Made by a program: the position numbers and the translations under genes. A model generated the notes under the pieces. The model was given only the letters and a program-made list of their open reading frames with translations, did not search any database and had not been told where the DNA came from. Shown piece by piece: positions 1 through 6,423 of a stretch of DNA of 11,681 nt. Position 1 is the first letter of the stretch; every line of letters starts with the position of its first letter. The stretch lies in NCBI GenBank assembly GCA_025924435.1, contig JAICIL010000126.1, positions 1-11,681 of the forward strand, read 5' to 3'. This stretch comes from Chloroflexia bacterium (GTDB lineage Bacteria > Chloroflexota > Chloroflexia > Thermomicrobiales > JALYUS01).

Positions 1-1011
1 GAGCGCGCCCTTGCGCCCGGCCCAGAGCGCGTCCCGCTCCACCTGCGACGCCGCGACCCGCACTTCCCGCGCGCCGCAGGCGTTGCAGATCGCCGTCACG
101 CGCTCCGCCAGTTCGTCCAGCCCCTCCGCGAGGCCGTCCAGTTCGATGAGCAGGATGATGGATTTGCCGTCGTCCGGGTAGCCCGCGTGGTACGTCATCT
201 CGACCGCCTTGCAGGCCGGGCCGTCCATCAGTTCGAGCGCGCCGGGGATGATGCCCGCACCGATGATGTTCGTGACAGTCTGCGAGGCGGTTTCCAGTTC
301 GTCGTAGATGGCGAGGAGGACGCGCAACGTCTCCGGCGAGCGGAGCAACTTCACCGTCACGCCCGTGACGATGCCCATCGTCCCCTCGGAGCCGACGAGC
401 ATCCCCGTCAGGTCGTACCCCGGCGCGTCGAGCACGCCGCCCGTCTCGATCACCCGCCCGTCCGGCAGGACGACTTCGAGGCCGAGGATGTGGTTGACCG
501 TCACGCCGTAGGCGAGGCAGTGCGGCCCGCCCGCGTTCGTCGCCACGTTGCCGCCGATGGACGAGGCGCGCTGGCTCGCCGGATCGGGCGCGTAGTAGTA
601 GCCGTGCGGCAGCGTCGCCTGCGAGAGATGGAGGTTGACGACGCCGGGGTCCACGACGGCGCGGCGGTTCGCGTAGTCCACCGAGCGAATCTGGTTCATG
701 CGCGTCAGCGAGACGACGATGCCGCCCCGAATCGGCGTGCTGCCGCCCGCGAGGCCGGTGCCCGCGCCGCGCGGCACAATCGGCATCCCGGCGGCGGCGG
801 CGAGTTTCACGATCTCGGAGACTTGCTGCACGCTCGTCGGCAGCACGACGACATCCGGCATCGCGTGCTCGTGTGTGCCGTCGGAGTCGTAGACGAGCAG
901 ATCGCCCCGCTCGGTCAGCACGGAATCCGGCCCGAGCAGGGTGATGAGGCGGCGGATCAGCGTCGGGCGGTCTATCGTCGGTGGGGTCATTGTGGAAAGC
1001 GTGGATGCCAT
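1..1011 (-). CDS. FAD-linked oxidase, GlcD-like (C-terminus cut by window edge)
   Basis: This flavoprotein of the vanillyl-alcohol-oxidase/PCMH fold resembles the glycolate oxidase GlcD subunit and D-lactate dehydrogenases, which oxidise 2-hydroxy acids. The 337 visible residues contain the FAD pyrophosphate loop PRGAGTGLAGG (about 80-90), the segment SSIGGNVATNAGG (150-162) and GSEGTMGIVT (207-216), all typical of the FAD_binding_4 domain. The FAD-oxidase C domain begins near residue 225 and ends at ALWAGRKGAL where the window stops. Family members are about 460-490 residues, so roughly 130 residues, including the usual C-terminal His motif, lie outside. The start ATG at 1011 is chosen because AAGGAG lies 6 bases upstream; a second ATG at 990 has no such site. 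It is transcribed divergently from the MFS gene. The substrate (glycolate, D-lactate or another hydroxy acid) cannot be decided here. Confidence 0.93.
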   Translation of the reverse strand, partial: MASTLSTMTPPTIDRPTLIRRLITLLGPDSVLTERGDLLVYDSDGTHEHAMPDVVVLPTSVQQVSEIVKLAAAAGMPIVPRGAGTGLAGGSTPIRGGIVVSLTRMNQIRSVDYANRRAVVDPGVVNLHLSQATLPHGYYYAPDPASQRASSIGGNVATNAGGPHCLAYGVTVNHILGLEVVLPDGRVIETGGVLDAPGYDLTGMLVGSEGTMGIVTGVTVKLLRSPETLRVLLAIYDELETASQTVTNIIGAGIIPGALELMDGPACKAVEMTYHAGYPDDGKSIILLIELDGLAEGLDELAERVTAICNACGAREVRVAASQVERDALWAGRKGAL

Positions 1012-1047
1012 ATGTGGCTCCTTTTCTCCCGTCACATCGTTTGTCAC

Positions 1048-1075
1048 CATATATTGTCCCGCAATCCGCGTACAA
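1048..1075 (-). promoter_or_regulatory. Candidate promoter for the FAD-linked oxidase
   Basis: On the minus strand, a TTGTAC -35-like box (1075-1070) and a TATATG -10-like box (1053-1048) are separated by 16 bases, in a locally AT-richer stretch. Transcription would start about 30 bases before the ATG at 1011. The -35 box matches only 3 of 6 consensus positions, so this is a weak call. Confidence 0.3.
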
Positions 1076-1103
1076 GGGCAAACCGCATGTGCCATGCCTG
1101 GTA

Positions 1104-1132
1104 ACGACAGCGCGACGGGAATCGTGCATACT
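1104..1132 (+). promoter_or_regulatory. Candidate promoter for the MFS transporter
   Basis: ACGACA (1104-1109) and CATACT (1127-1132) are separated by exactly 17 bases, each matching the sigma-70 consensus at 4 of 6 positions. A start near 1139 would give a leader of about 33 bases before the GTG at 1172. It would exclude the alternative ATG at 1094. Weak evidence. Confidence 0.25.
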
Positions 1133-1171
1133 GGCGGCGGTCAGACAGGAGACGCACGAAGCGAGGCGCCA

Positions 1172-2434
1172 GTGCGGGCACGATTGACGGCGATACGCTC
1201 CCTCGACGCGACGCAGCGGACGCTCGGCTGGCTCTGCCTCGTCGTCGGCATCAATCAACTCGGCTTCGGCAGCATCGTCCCGATTGTGCCGACCTTCGCG
1301 CGCTCCTTCGGCGTCTCGCAGGCGGCGGCGGGGCTGGTGATCAGCGTCTATGGCCTCGGACGGCTCCTCTTCGATCTGCCAATGGGCGGCCTCGCCGAGC
1401 GCGTCGGTCGCCGCAAGATCATCATCATCGGCGAGATCGTCACGGCGGTCGGCAGCCTCTTGTGCGCCGTCGCGGGGTCGTTCCCGCTGCTCATCCTCTT
1501 CCGATTTGTCGGCGGCATTGGCGCGGCGACCGTCCTCACCGGCGCGCAGGTGGTGCTGGCGGACATCACGACGCCGCAGACCCGCGCCCGGATGATGAAC
1601 ATTTACCAGGCGATCTTCCTCTGCGCGGTCGGCATCGGGCCGTCGCTCGGCGGCGTGGTGGCGGACGCCTTCGGCACGCCCGCGCCCTTCTACGCCTTCG
1701 GCCTGCTCAGCCTGCTCGCCGCGCTCGTCTGCTTCCTGCGCGTGCCGGAGACGCGCCATCTCGCCATCGCCCGCGCCGCCGCGACGAAGCAACCGGCGAT
1801 GGCGATGGGTCGGGCGCTGCGTATCCTGCTCCGGCAGCGCGGGTTCCTGCTCATCGGCCTCGTGACCTTCGTGCAGTACTTCGCCCGCACCGGCGCGCTC
1901 TTCAACATCGTGCCGATCCTCGGCCGGGATCGCCTCGCGATCAGCGCCTCCGCGACGGGTTTCGCGCTCAGCACCGCCTCGCTGATGAACTTCGCGACAA
2001 TCCCGCTCTCGACGATCATGATGCACCGCTGGGGACGGCGGGGCGGCATCATTCCGGGCACGATCGTCTGCGGCGCGGCGTTCGCCTGCCTCGCCGTCGC
2101 CTTCAATTATCCGGTCTATATCGCCGGGATGTTCCTCTGGGGTCTGGGCGGGGGTGTCGGCGGTTCCGCGCCCGCCGCCTACGCCGCCGACATGGCGCCG
2201 CCCGGCGCGAACGGCGTGACGATGGGCATTTACCTCACCCTCGCGGACGCCGGGTACGTTGTCGGCCCCTTCCTGCTCGGCTGGATCAGCGACAGGGCGG
2301 GCGCGGGCACCGCCCTCTTCATCACCGCCGGGTTGTTCGCCGTCGCCGTGACGCTCTTCGCCCTCTTCGCGCCGGAAACCGTGCATGGCCGCAACCGCCG
2401 CACCCCCAAAGAGGTCGCCGTCGCGGCGGATTGA
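1172..2434 (+). CDS. Major facilitator superfamily transporter (DHA1-like)
   Basis: This is an integral membrane transporter of the major facilitator superfamily, probably a proton-coupled exporter of drugs or metabolites. The roughly 420-residue protein consists largely of about 12 hydrophobic helices. The loop after the second helix carries DLPMGGLAERVGRRK, the MFS motif A (G-x-x-A-D/E-R-x-G-R-R) of the drug:H+ antiporter group, and a partial second copy (MHRWGRRGG) follows in the second half, as expected from the internal duplication. The start is uncertain: GTG at 1172 has GAGG five bases upstream and fits the usual family length. ATG at 1094 would add 26 non-hydrophobic residues but has no good ribosome site, and the frame stays open to 941, inside the divergent oxidase gene. 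The gene ends 7 bases before repeat A. The substrate is unknown. Confidence 0.9.
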   Translation: MRARLTAIRSLDATQRTLGWLCLVVGINQLGFGSIVPIVPTFARSFGVSQAAAGLVISVYGLGRLLFDLPMGGLAERVGRRKIIIIGEIVTAVGSLLCAVAGSFPLLILFRFVGGIGAATVLTGAQVVLADITTPQTRARMMNIYQAIFLCAVGIGPSLGGVVADAFGTPAPFYAFGLLSLLAALVCFLRVPETRHLAIARAAATKQPAMAMGRALRILLRQRGFLLIGLVTFVQYFARTGALFNIVPILGRDRLAISASATGFALSTASLMNFATIPLSTIMMHRWGRRGGIIPGTIVCGAAFACLAVAFNYPVYIAGMFLWGLGGGVGGSAPAAYAADMAPPGANGVTMGIYLTLADAGYVVGPFLLGWISDRAGAGTALFITAGLFAVAVTLFALFAPETVHGRNRRTPKEVAVAAD

Positions 2435-2441
2435 GCGCCTG

Positions 2442-2569
2442 CCTAACCCCCGGCCCTTCCCGACGCGGCAAGGGGTGACGCTTCGCATGCCGTGGCCTTT
2501 GCCATAGCGCCCGAATCGCGCGGAGACTCACTCCCCCTTCCCTCGGAGAGAAGGGGGTTGGGGGTTAGG
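2442..2569. repeat. Palindromic intergenic repeat, copy A
   Basis: This 128-base element has perfect 10-base inverted termini, CCTAACCCCC (2442-2451) and GGGGGTTAGG (2560-2569). Inside lie two hairpin-forming blocks: CCCTT/AAGGG (near 2454-2473) and CCCCCTT/AAGGGGG (2533-2539 with 2551-2557). Read on the minus strand it aligns along its whole length with copy B at 6069-6230, sharing GAGGGAAGGGGGAGTGAG and GCGTCACCCCTT, so A and B are the same element in opposite orientations. It fills the gap between the convergent MFS and luciferase-like genes and could work as a terminator for both, although no U-tract follows the stems. No transposase is present. I infer a REP- or MITE-like element. Confidence 0.8.
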
Positions 2570-2570
2570 A

Positions 2571-3494
2571 TTATCCCGCGTTGATGTACCGCTCCAGCAG
2601 GTCGTACGTGCGGGCGGCGTTCTCGCCGGCGGGCGTATAGACAGCGGCGATGAGGTCGGTCGCGCCCGCGCTCGCCAGCGCGCGCAGGCCGTCGAGCACC
2701 GCCGCTTCGTCGCCGACGAGCGCGACATCGGCGGGACCCGCCGCACCGCCTTTGTCGAGCACGGCGCGGTACGACGGTAACTCTCCGTACCGCGCGAAGA
2801 CGGTATTCACTTCGGCCCGCACGGCGTCGGCGTTGTCGGTCACGCAGACGGGCAGACCGGCGACGACGCGCGGCGCGGCCCGCCCGGCCTCGCGCGCGGC
2901 GGCGGTGATCGCCGGGACGGCGTCGTTGGCGAGGTAGCGCGCGCCGCCCATCCAGAGCGCCGTGCCGTCCGCGTGCCGCCCCGCCAGCCGGAGCATCTGC
3001 GGCCCAAGCGCGGCGACGAGCACCGGCGGCGGCGTGGCACCCGCCACGGTGATGCCGAAATTGGTGATGCGGAACTCCTCGCCCGCGAAGGTCACCGACT
3101 CGCCGGAGAGCAAGCCGGTCAGGCACGCGAGATACTCGCGCATATGCCGGATCGGGTGCGACCAGTCGAAACCCAGCCCCGCCTCCATCACGACGCGATG
3201 GCTGAGGCCGATGCCGAGGATGAGTCGCCCGCCCGTCGCGACATTCGTCGTCAACGCCTGCTGCGCCATCGCGACCGGATGGCGCGGGTAGGTCGGCACG
3301 ACGAAGGTCCCCAGTTCGACCGCGCGCGTGTGCTGCCCGGCGAGCGCGAGCAGCGTCAGCGCGTCGTAGCCGCGCGGCACATTGGCGACCCAGATGCTCT
3401 GCATCCCCCGTTCCTCGGCGCGCGCCATCTCCGCGAGCAAGGTCTGCAAATCCATCAACACCCCAGGATTCGGAAGGATGACACCGACTCTCAT
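2571..3494 (-). CDS. LLM-class (probably F420-dependent) oxidoreductase
   Basis: This 307-residue protein belongs to the bacterial luciferase-like TIM-barrel family, many of whose actinobacterial and Chloroflexota members use cofactor F420, others FMN. The family pattern is visible: first strand MRVGVILPNPG (1-11); TLLALAGQHT followed by VELGTFVVPTYPRHP (about 47-73); ATGGRLILGIGLSH (86-99), the most diagnostic segment; FDWSHPIRHMREYL (109-122); and PPPVLVAALGPQMLRLAGRHADG (155-177). The start ATG at 3494 has AGGAGG five bases upstream. The frame runs further upstream to 3653, but that extension (Arg/Ser-rich) overlaps the divergent Nudix gene start and lacks family sequence. The stop codon at 2571-2573 lies within sequence resembling the outer end of repeat A. 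Substrate and choice of F420 or FMN cannot be read from the sequence. Confidence 0.9.
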   Translation of the reverse strand: MRVGVILPNPGVLMDLQTLLAEMARAEERGMQSIWVANVPRGYDALTLLALAGQHTRAVELGTFVVPTYPRHPVAMAQQALTTNVATGGRLILGIGLSHRVVMEAGLGFDWSHPIRHMREYLACLTGLLSGESVTFAGEEFRITNFGITVAGATPPPVLVAALGPQMLRLAGRHADGTALWMGGARYLANDAVPAITAAAREAGRAAPRVVAGLPVCVTDNADAVRAEVNTVFARYGELPSYRAVLDKGGAAGPADVALVGDEAAVLDGLRALASAGATDLIAAVYTPAGENAARTYDLLERYINAG

Positions 3495-3590
3495 GCGTTC
3501 CTCCTCGCCTATTTCTCTCGGGACCGCGCGCGTCTGCACAGCGATTGTCGCATCGGGATCGTGCGAAGGGAACGGCCTCTCGCGCGCCGG

Positions 3591-3599
3591 TGATACACT
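3591..3599 (+). promoter_or_regulatory. Candidate extended -10 promoter for the Nudix gene
   Basis: TGATACACT (3591-3599) fits an extended -10 element: TG, one base, then TACACT (4 of 6 matches). No good -35 lies 17 bases upstream. Transcription would start near 3606, about 37 bases before the ATG at 3643. The same hexamer TACACT appears in the candidate thyX promoter. Confidence 0.35.
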
Positions 3600-3642
3600 G
3601 CGGCACGACCGGCGCGGACGAGATGACCGGGGAGTGGCAAGA

Positions 3643-4236
3643 ATGGATGACAAGCCGGAGGGCGCGCGGCTCGGTTGGCGAGCGCTCGAAACGCGCTACC
3701 CGCTGACGACGCCGTTCATGCGCGTGCGGCAGGATCGCGTCCAGATCGCGGACAAAGGCGAAGTCACGTATACATACGAGGAGCGCGCCGATGCCGTCGG
3801 CGTCGTGCCCGTCACCGCCGATGGGATGATCCTCCTGATCCGCCAGTACCGCTATCCGATTGACGCGTGGTGCCTCGAAATCCCGGCGGGCGGCACGCGC
3901 GACCACGCCGGCCTGACGCCCGAAGCGGTCGCCCACATCGAGTTGGCGGAGGAAACGGGCGCGACGTGCGCGGCGATGCTCCCCGTCGGCTTCTTCTGGA
4001 TCGCGTGCGCGTCCCGGCGTCAGCGGTTTCACGTCTTCCTCGCCCTCGATGTCGAGCGCTCGGCCGCCCACCGGCCCGAAATGACGGAGCAGATCGCACT
4101 CTGCCCGATGCCCGCGCGGGAAGCGCTCCATCTCGCGCGCACCGGCCAGATGCCGGAGGGCCAAAGCGCCCTCTCCCTCCTTCTCTGCGAAGACCTCCTG
4201 CGGCAGCATCGCTATCTCGACGCGTCGCCACACTGA
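3643..4236 (+). CDS. Nudix-fold hydrolase, ADP-ribose-pyrophosphatase-like, with an altered Nudix box
   Basis: This 197-residue protein has the layout of NudF-type ADP-ribose pyrophosphatases: an N-terminal strand region with TYEERADAVGVVPV, then MILLIRQYRYPIDAWCLEIPAGG (62-84), then the Nudix helix ending IELAEETGA (99-107), and a C-terminal helix. The Nudix consensus is G-x5-E-x7-R-E-U-x-E-E-x-G-U. Glu100, Glu103, Glu104 and Gly106 are present, but the conserved Arg is Ile99, the first Glu is Leu91, and the loop after PAG is one residue longer than usual. The fold is clear but activity is less certain; it may have shifted specificity or be inactive. The start ATG at 3643 has GGGGAG eight bases upstream; a GTG at 3634 is a weaker option. 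It lies 80 bases upstream of, and co-directional with, the ThyX-like gene. Confidence 0.85.
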   Translation: MDDKPEGARLGWRALETRYPLTTPFMRVRQDRVQIADKGEVTYTYEERADAVGVVPVTADGMILLIRQYRYPIDAWCLEIPAGGTRDHAGLTPEAVAHIELAEETGATCAAMLPVGFFWIACASRRQRFHVFLALDVERSAAHRPEMTEQIALCPMPAREALHLARTGQMPEGQSALSLLLCEDLLRQHRYLDASPH

Positions 4237-4248
4237 GCCGCTCCCCTC

Positions 4249-4277
4249 TTGCATCTTCGCGATTATGTACGTACACT
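4249..4277 (+). promoter_or_regulatory. Candidate promoter and overlapping palindrome upstream of the ThyX-like gene
   Basis: TTGCAT (4249-4254) and TACACT (4272-4277) are separated by exactly 17 bases, matching the sigma-70 consensus at 3 and 4 of 6 positions. A start near 4284 gives a leader of about 33 bases. The perfect 10-base palindrome TGTACGTACA (4266-4275) overlaps the -10 box, where a dimeric repressor could act. That role is inference. Confidence 0.35.
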
Positions 4278-4316
4278 CCGTATCAGCGATGAGCGGCGAC
4301 TGAGAGGAGCGGACGG

Positions 4317-5897
4317 ATGCCGGAGCGACCGATGCGAACAGTCTACGCCCTGACGGGCATCCAACCCGAAGTGCAGGCGTACGCGATGGCGAAATACTCG
4401 CGGTCGCGCCAATCCATGCGCCGCACCGTCGCCGAACTCTCCGCGCAGCGCGCCGAAGCATTCCTCGAATCGTTCTATTTCCAGTACGGCCATCGCTCGA
4501 TCGCGGACCTTGCGCACGTCGCGATGGCGGTCGAGAATGTCTCGATCCTCGCCGCGATTGCCGTCGTGGACCAGCAGGTGTGGGACGGGCAGGAGCGCTC
4601 GACGCGCTATCAGGACTTCGCGCGCACCGGCTACTACACGCCGGATGCCGTCGCCGCCTCGCCCGACGCGCCCGCCTACACGGCGGCGGCGGACGCGCTC
4701 TTCGCCGAGTATGCCGCCCTCTCCAAGGAACTGACCGCGCTGCTCGTCGAGACCGTCGGCAAGCCGCCGACGATGGACGAGGGCGACTACACGCGCACCC
4801 TCCGCGCGCGGGCCTTCGATGTCGCGCGCGCCCTGCTGCCGCTCGCCACGATCACGAGCGTCGGGCAGATCACGAGCGCGCGGACGCTCGAACGGCAAAT
4901 CGCCGAACTGCTCTCCTCGCCGCTCGCGGAAATCCGCGCGGTGGCGGAGGATTTGCGCGCCGCCTGCCGCTCCGCCGCCTTCGATCCGGCCGTCAGCGCC
5001 GCCGAGCAACTGCAACAGGCGCTCGACGGCGTCCACCTGCCCGCCGAGGCGCGGGATGCCCTCGCCGCGCTCTCCGCGACACTCGACCGCACCGCCGCCG
5101 CGCCGACGCTCGTCAAGTACACCGCGCCGCTCGACTATCAGATCGCGACGGCGCGGGAGATGCGGCAGGCGGCGACCGAACTGCTGCCGGACATCCCGCG
5201 CGATCCGATCAGCCCGACGGTCGCCCTCGCGCCCGCCGCCGATCCGACGGACGAACTCGTCGCGACACTGCTCTACCAGCACGACCCGCATCAGCATTCC
5301 TACCGCCAGATTCTGGAGATCGTGCGCGAACTATCGGACGGGTTCAAGCGGGAGATCGCCGACCGTGCGATGCGGCATCGCGGCCCGCACGACGATCTGC
5401 TCCGCGCCCACCAGATCGGCGCGCCGCTCCAATTCGACTGCACGATTGACATCGGCGCCTTCCGCGACCTGCACCGGCACCGGCGCTGCGTGCAGATCAT
5501 CCCCGCCTTCTCCGCCGCCCACGGCACGGACGATGCCGCCCGGTGGTTCACGTGGGGCCTGGGCGACGACGCGGCGGGGCGCGCGGCGGACACCGGACTC
5601 GTCGCGCGGTACCGGGCCGCCCTCGGCGGCGCGCATGCCGCGATGGAGGCGCTCTCGCCCGCGCACCCGGACGAGGCGGTCTACCTCCTGCCGATGGCAT
5701 ATCGCTGCCGCGCGCTCTTCAAGATGGATTACGCCGAGGCCGCCTACATCATCGAGCAGCGGACGAAGGTCGGCGGACACTTCTCCTACCGCCACGCCGC
5801 GTACGCGATGTACACCGCCCTCGCCGCGCGCGCGCCCGATTTCGCCCGCCATATCCGCGTCACCCCGCCGACGGAGGTTGACCTGCTCCGGCGATAG
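4317..5897 (+). CDS. Two-domain ThyX-like (flavin-dependent thymidylate synthase family) protein
   Basis: ThyX enzymes make dTMP from dUMP using FAD, NADPH and methylene-tetrahydrofolate. They are normally 220-260-residue tetramers; this 526-residue protein carries two ThyX-like halves. The N half has YGHRSIADLAHVAMAVENVS (57-76), STRYQDF (95-101) and LLPLATITSVGQITSART (173-190). The C half has RGPHDDLLRAHQIGAPLQFD (355-374), RDLHRHR (383-389), LLPMAYRCRALFKMD (457-471) and a Glu-Gln-Arg to Phe-Ser-Tyr-Arg helix (480-492). The signature RHRxxSxNxxSxRY is intact in neither: the N half reads DQQ (85-87) for RHR but keeps STRY (95-98), while the C half keeps RHR (387-389) and lacks STRY. From memory, similar long proteins are annotated ThyX in Chloroflexota and relatives. 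The start ATG at 4317 has AGGAG seven bases upstream. Family is confident; catalytic activity is not. Confidence 0.85.
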   Translation: MPERPMRTVYALTGIQPEVQAYAMAKYSRSRQSMRRTVAELSAQRAEAFLESFYFQYGHRSIADLAHVAMAVENVSILAAIAVVDQQVWDGQERSTRYQDFARTGYYTPDAVAASPDAPAYTAAADALFAEYAALSKELTALLVETVGKPPTMDEGDYTRTLRARAFDVARALLPLATITSVGQITSARTLERQIAELLSSPLAEIRAVAEDLRAACRSAAFDPAVSAAEQLQQALDGVHLPAEARDALAALSATLDRTAAAPTLVKYTAPLDYQIATAREMRQAATELLPDIPRDPISPTVALAPAADPTDELVATLLYQHDPHQHSYRQILEIVRELSDGFKREIADRAMRHRGPHDDLLRAHQIGAPLQFDCTIDIGAFRDLHRHRRCVQIIPAFSAAHGTDDAARWFTWGLGDDAAGRAADTGLVARYRAALGGAHAAMEALSPAHPDEAVYLLPMAYRCRALFKMDYAEAAYIIEQRTKVGGHFSYRHAAYAMYTALAARAPDFARHIRVTPPTEVDLLRR

Positions 5898-5982
5898 CGC
5901 GAGTGCCAAATCAATCCGCGATGTTAGCCACTCGTATCGGCGGTACGCATCCACCTCCGCCCGCGCAGCATTTCCCAACCCC

Positions 5983-6020
5983 GAACCGGTGAGCGAACCT
6001 CCGCGACATATGACCGGTTC
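5983..6020. repeat. Inverted repeat downstream of the ThyX-like gene
   Basis: A perfect 8-base inverted repeat, GAACCGGT (5983-5990) and ACCGGTTC (6013-6020), has a 22-base spacer. It lies 86 bases after the ThyX-like stop codon and has no U-tract. It could be a protein-binding site or an RNA stem, or chance. The rest of 5898-6050 shows nothing recognisable. Confidence 0.3.
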
Positions 6021-6068
6021 CGTCAAGCAAATGACCCACGAGCCAGGATTTCTTCATTGTCGCCAGCC

Positions 6069-6230
6069 GGGGAGTCCTACCCCCCCCAAACCCCCTTCCC
6101 TCGGAGGGAAGGGGGAGTGAGCCTCCGGGAGAGCGGGGCGTGTGGGGCAGGGCACGGCACTGCGGAGCGTCACCCCTTCCCTCCGAGGGAAGGCGGGTGC
6201 CCTCTGGGCAGTGGGGGGTGAGGATTCCCC
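6069..6230. repeat. Palindromic intergenic repeat, copy B
   Basis: The element is bounded by near-perfect inverted ends: GGGGAGTCCTACCCCCC begins at 6069 and GGGGGGTGAGGATTCCCC ends at 6230. It holds two strong hairpins: CCCCCTTCCCTC/GAGGGAAGGGGG (6091-6115) and CCTTCCCTC/GAGGGAAGG (about 6176-6193). It aligns with the reverse complement of copy A over its full length. The inverted symmetry continues outward: TTCATTGTCG (6053-6062) matches CGACAATGAA (6230-6239), with 7 extra bases on the left side. It sits between the ThyX-like and haloperoxidase genes and may terminate thyX transcription. No coding frame within it looks real. Confidence 0.8.
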
Positions 6231-6323
6231 GACAATGAATACGCCCTGCCCACGAGCCGATCGGCGACGCCTTCCGCATCCGGCACCGGCTTTCATTGCC
6301 GTCACAATCGCGAGATAGACGGA

Positions 6324-6356
6324 TTCGCACCCGGTGCAAGAAGAATATAGTATGAT
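6324..6356 (+). promoter_or_regulatory. Candidate promoter for the haloperoxidase gene
   Basis: TTCGCA (6324-6329, 4 of 6 matches) lies 16 bases before TATAGT (6346-6351, 5 of 6 matches). An overlapping TATGAT (6351-6356) is an alternative -10. A start near 6358 gives a leader of about 65 bases before the GTG at 6424. This is the best sigma-70-like promoter in the window. Confidence 0.5.
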
Positions 6357-6423
6357 GAAAGCCATACCTCAGAAGCCGGACAATAGTGGGCAGATCTTCG
6401 GAAACCGTGTAGGAGGTGCAGCC

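Noticed and set aside
187..1104. 305-codon plus-strand open frame
   Set aside because: It is antisense to the clear GlcD-like gene, rich in Arg/His/Asp, has no ribosome site and shows no known motif; it results from high GC at third positions.
941..1171. Longer N-terminus for the MFS transporter (starts at 941 or 1094)
   Set aside because: The 941 start lies inside the divergent oxidase gene. The 1094 ATG has no ribosome site at proper spacing; it remains a possible alternative but GTG 1172 fits better.
2443..4461. 672-codon minus-strand open frame
   Set aside because: It overlaps the luciferase-like gene in another frame and is antisense to the Nudix gene; its composition (Arg-rich) is typical of a shadow frame and it runs through repeat A.
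4263..5297. 344-codon minus-strand open frame
   Set aside because: Antisense to the ThyX-like gene, Arg/Gly/Glu-rich, no motif and no ribosome site.
4580..6120. Plus-strand frames of 289 and 433 codons inside the ThyX-like gene
   Set aside because: They are alternate frames of a gene with clear domain matches; the longer one runs into repeat B and is Ser/Arg/Pro-rich throughout.
6059..6230. Repeat B as a possible CRISPR array or tandem repeat
   Set aside because: There are only two internal hairpin blocks, inverted and not direct, with no regular spacers.
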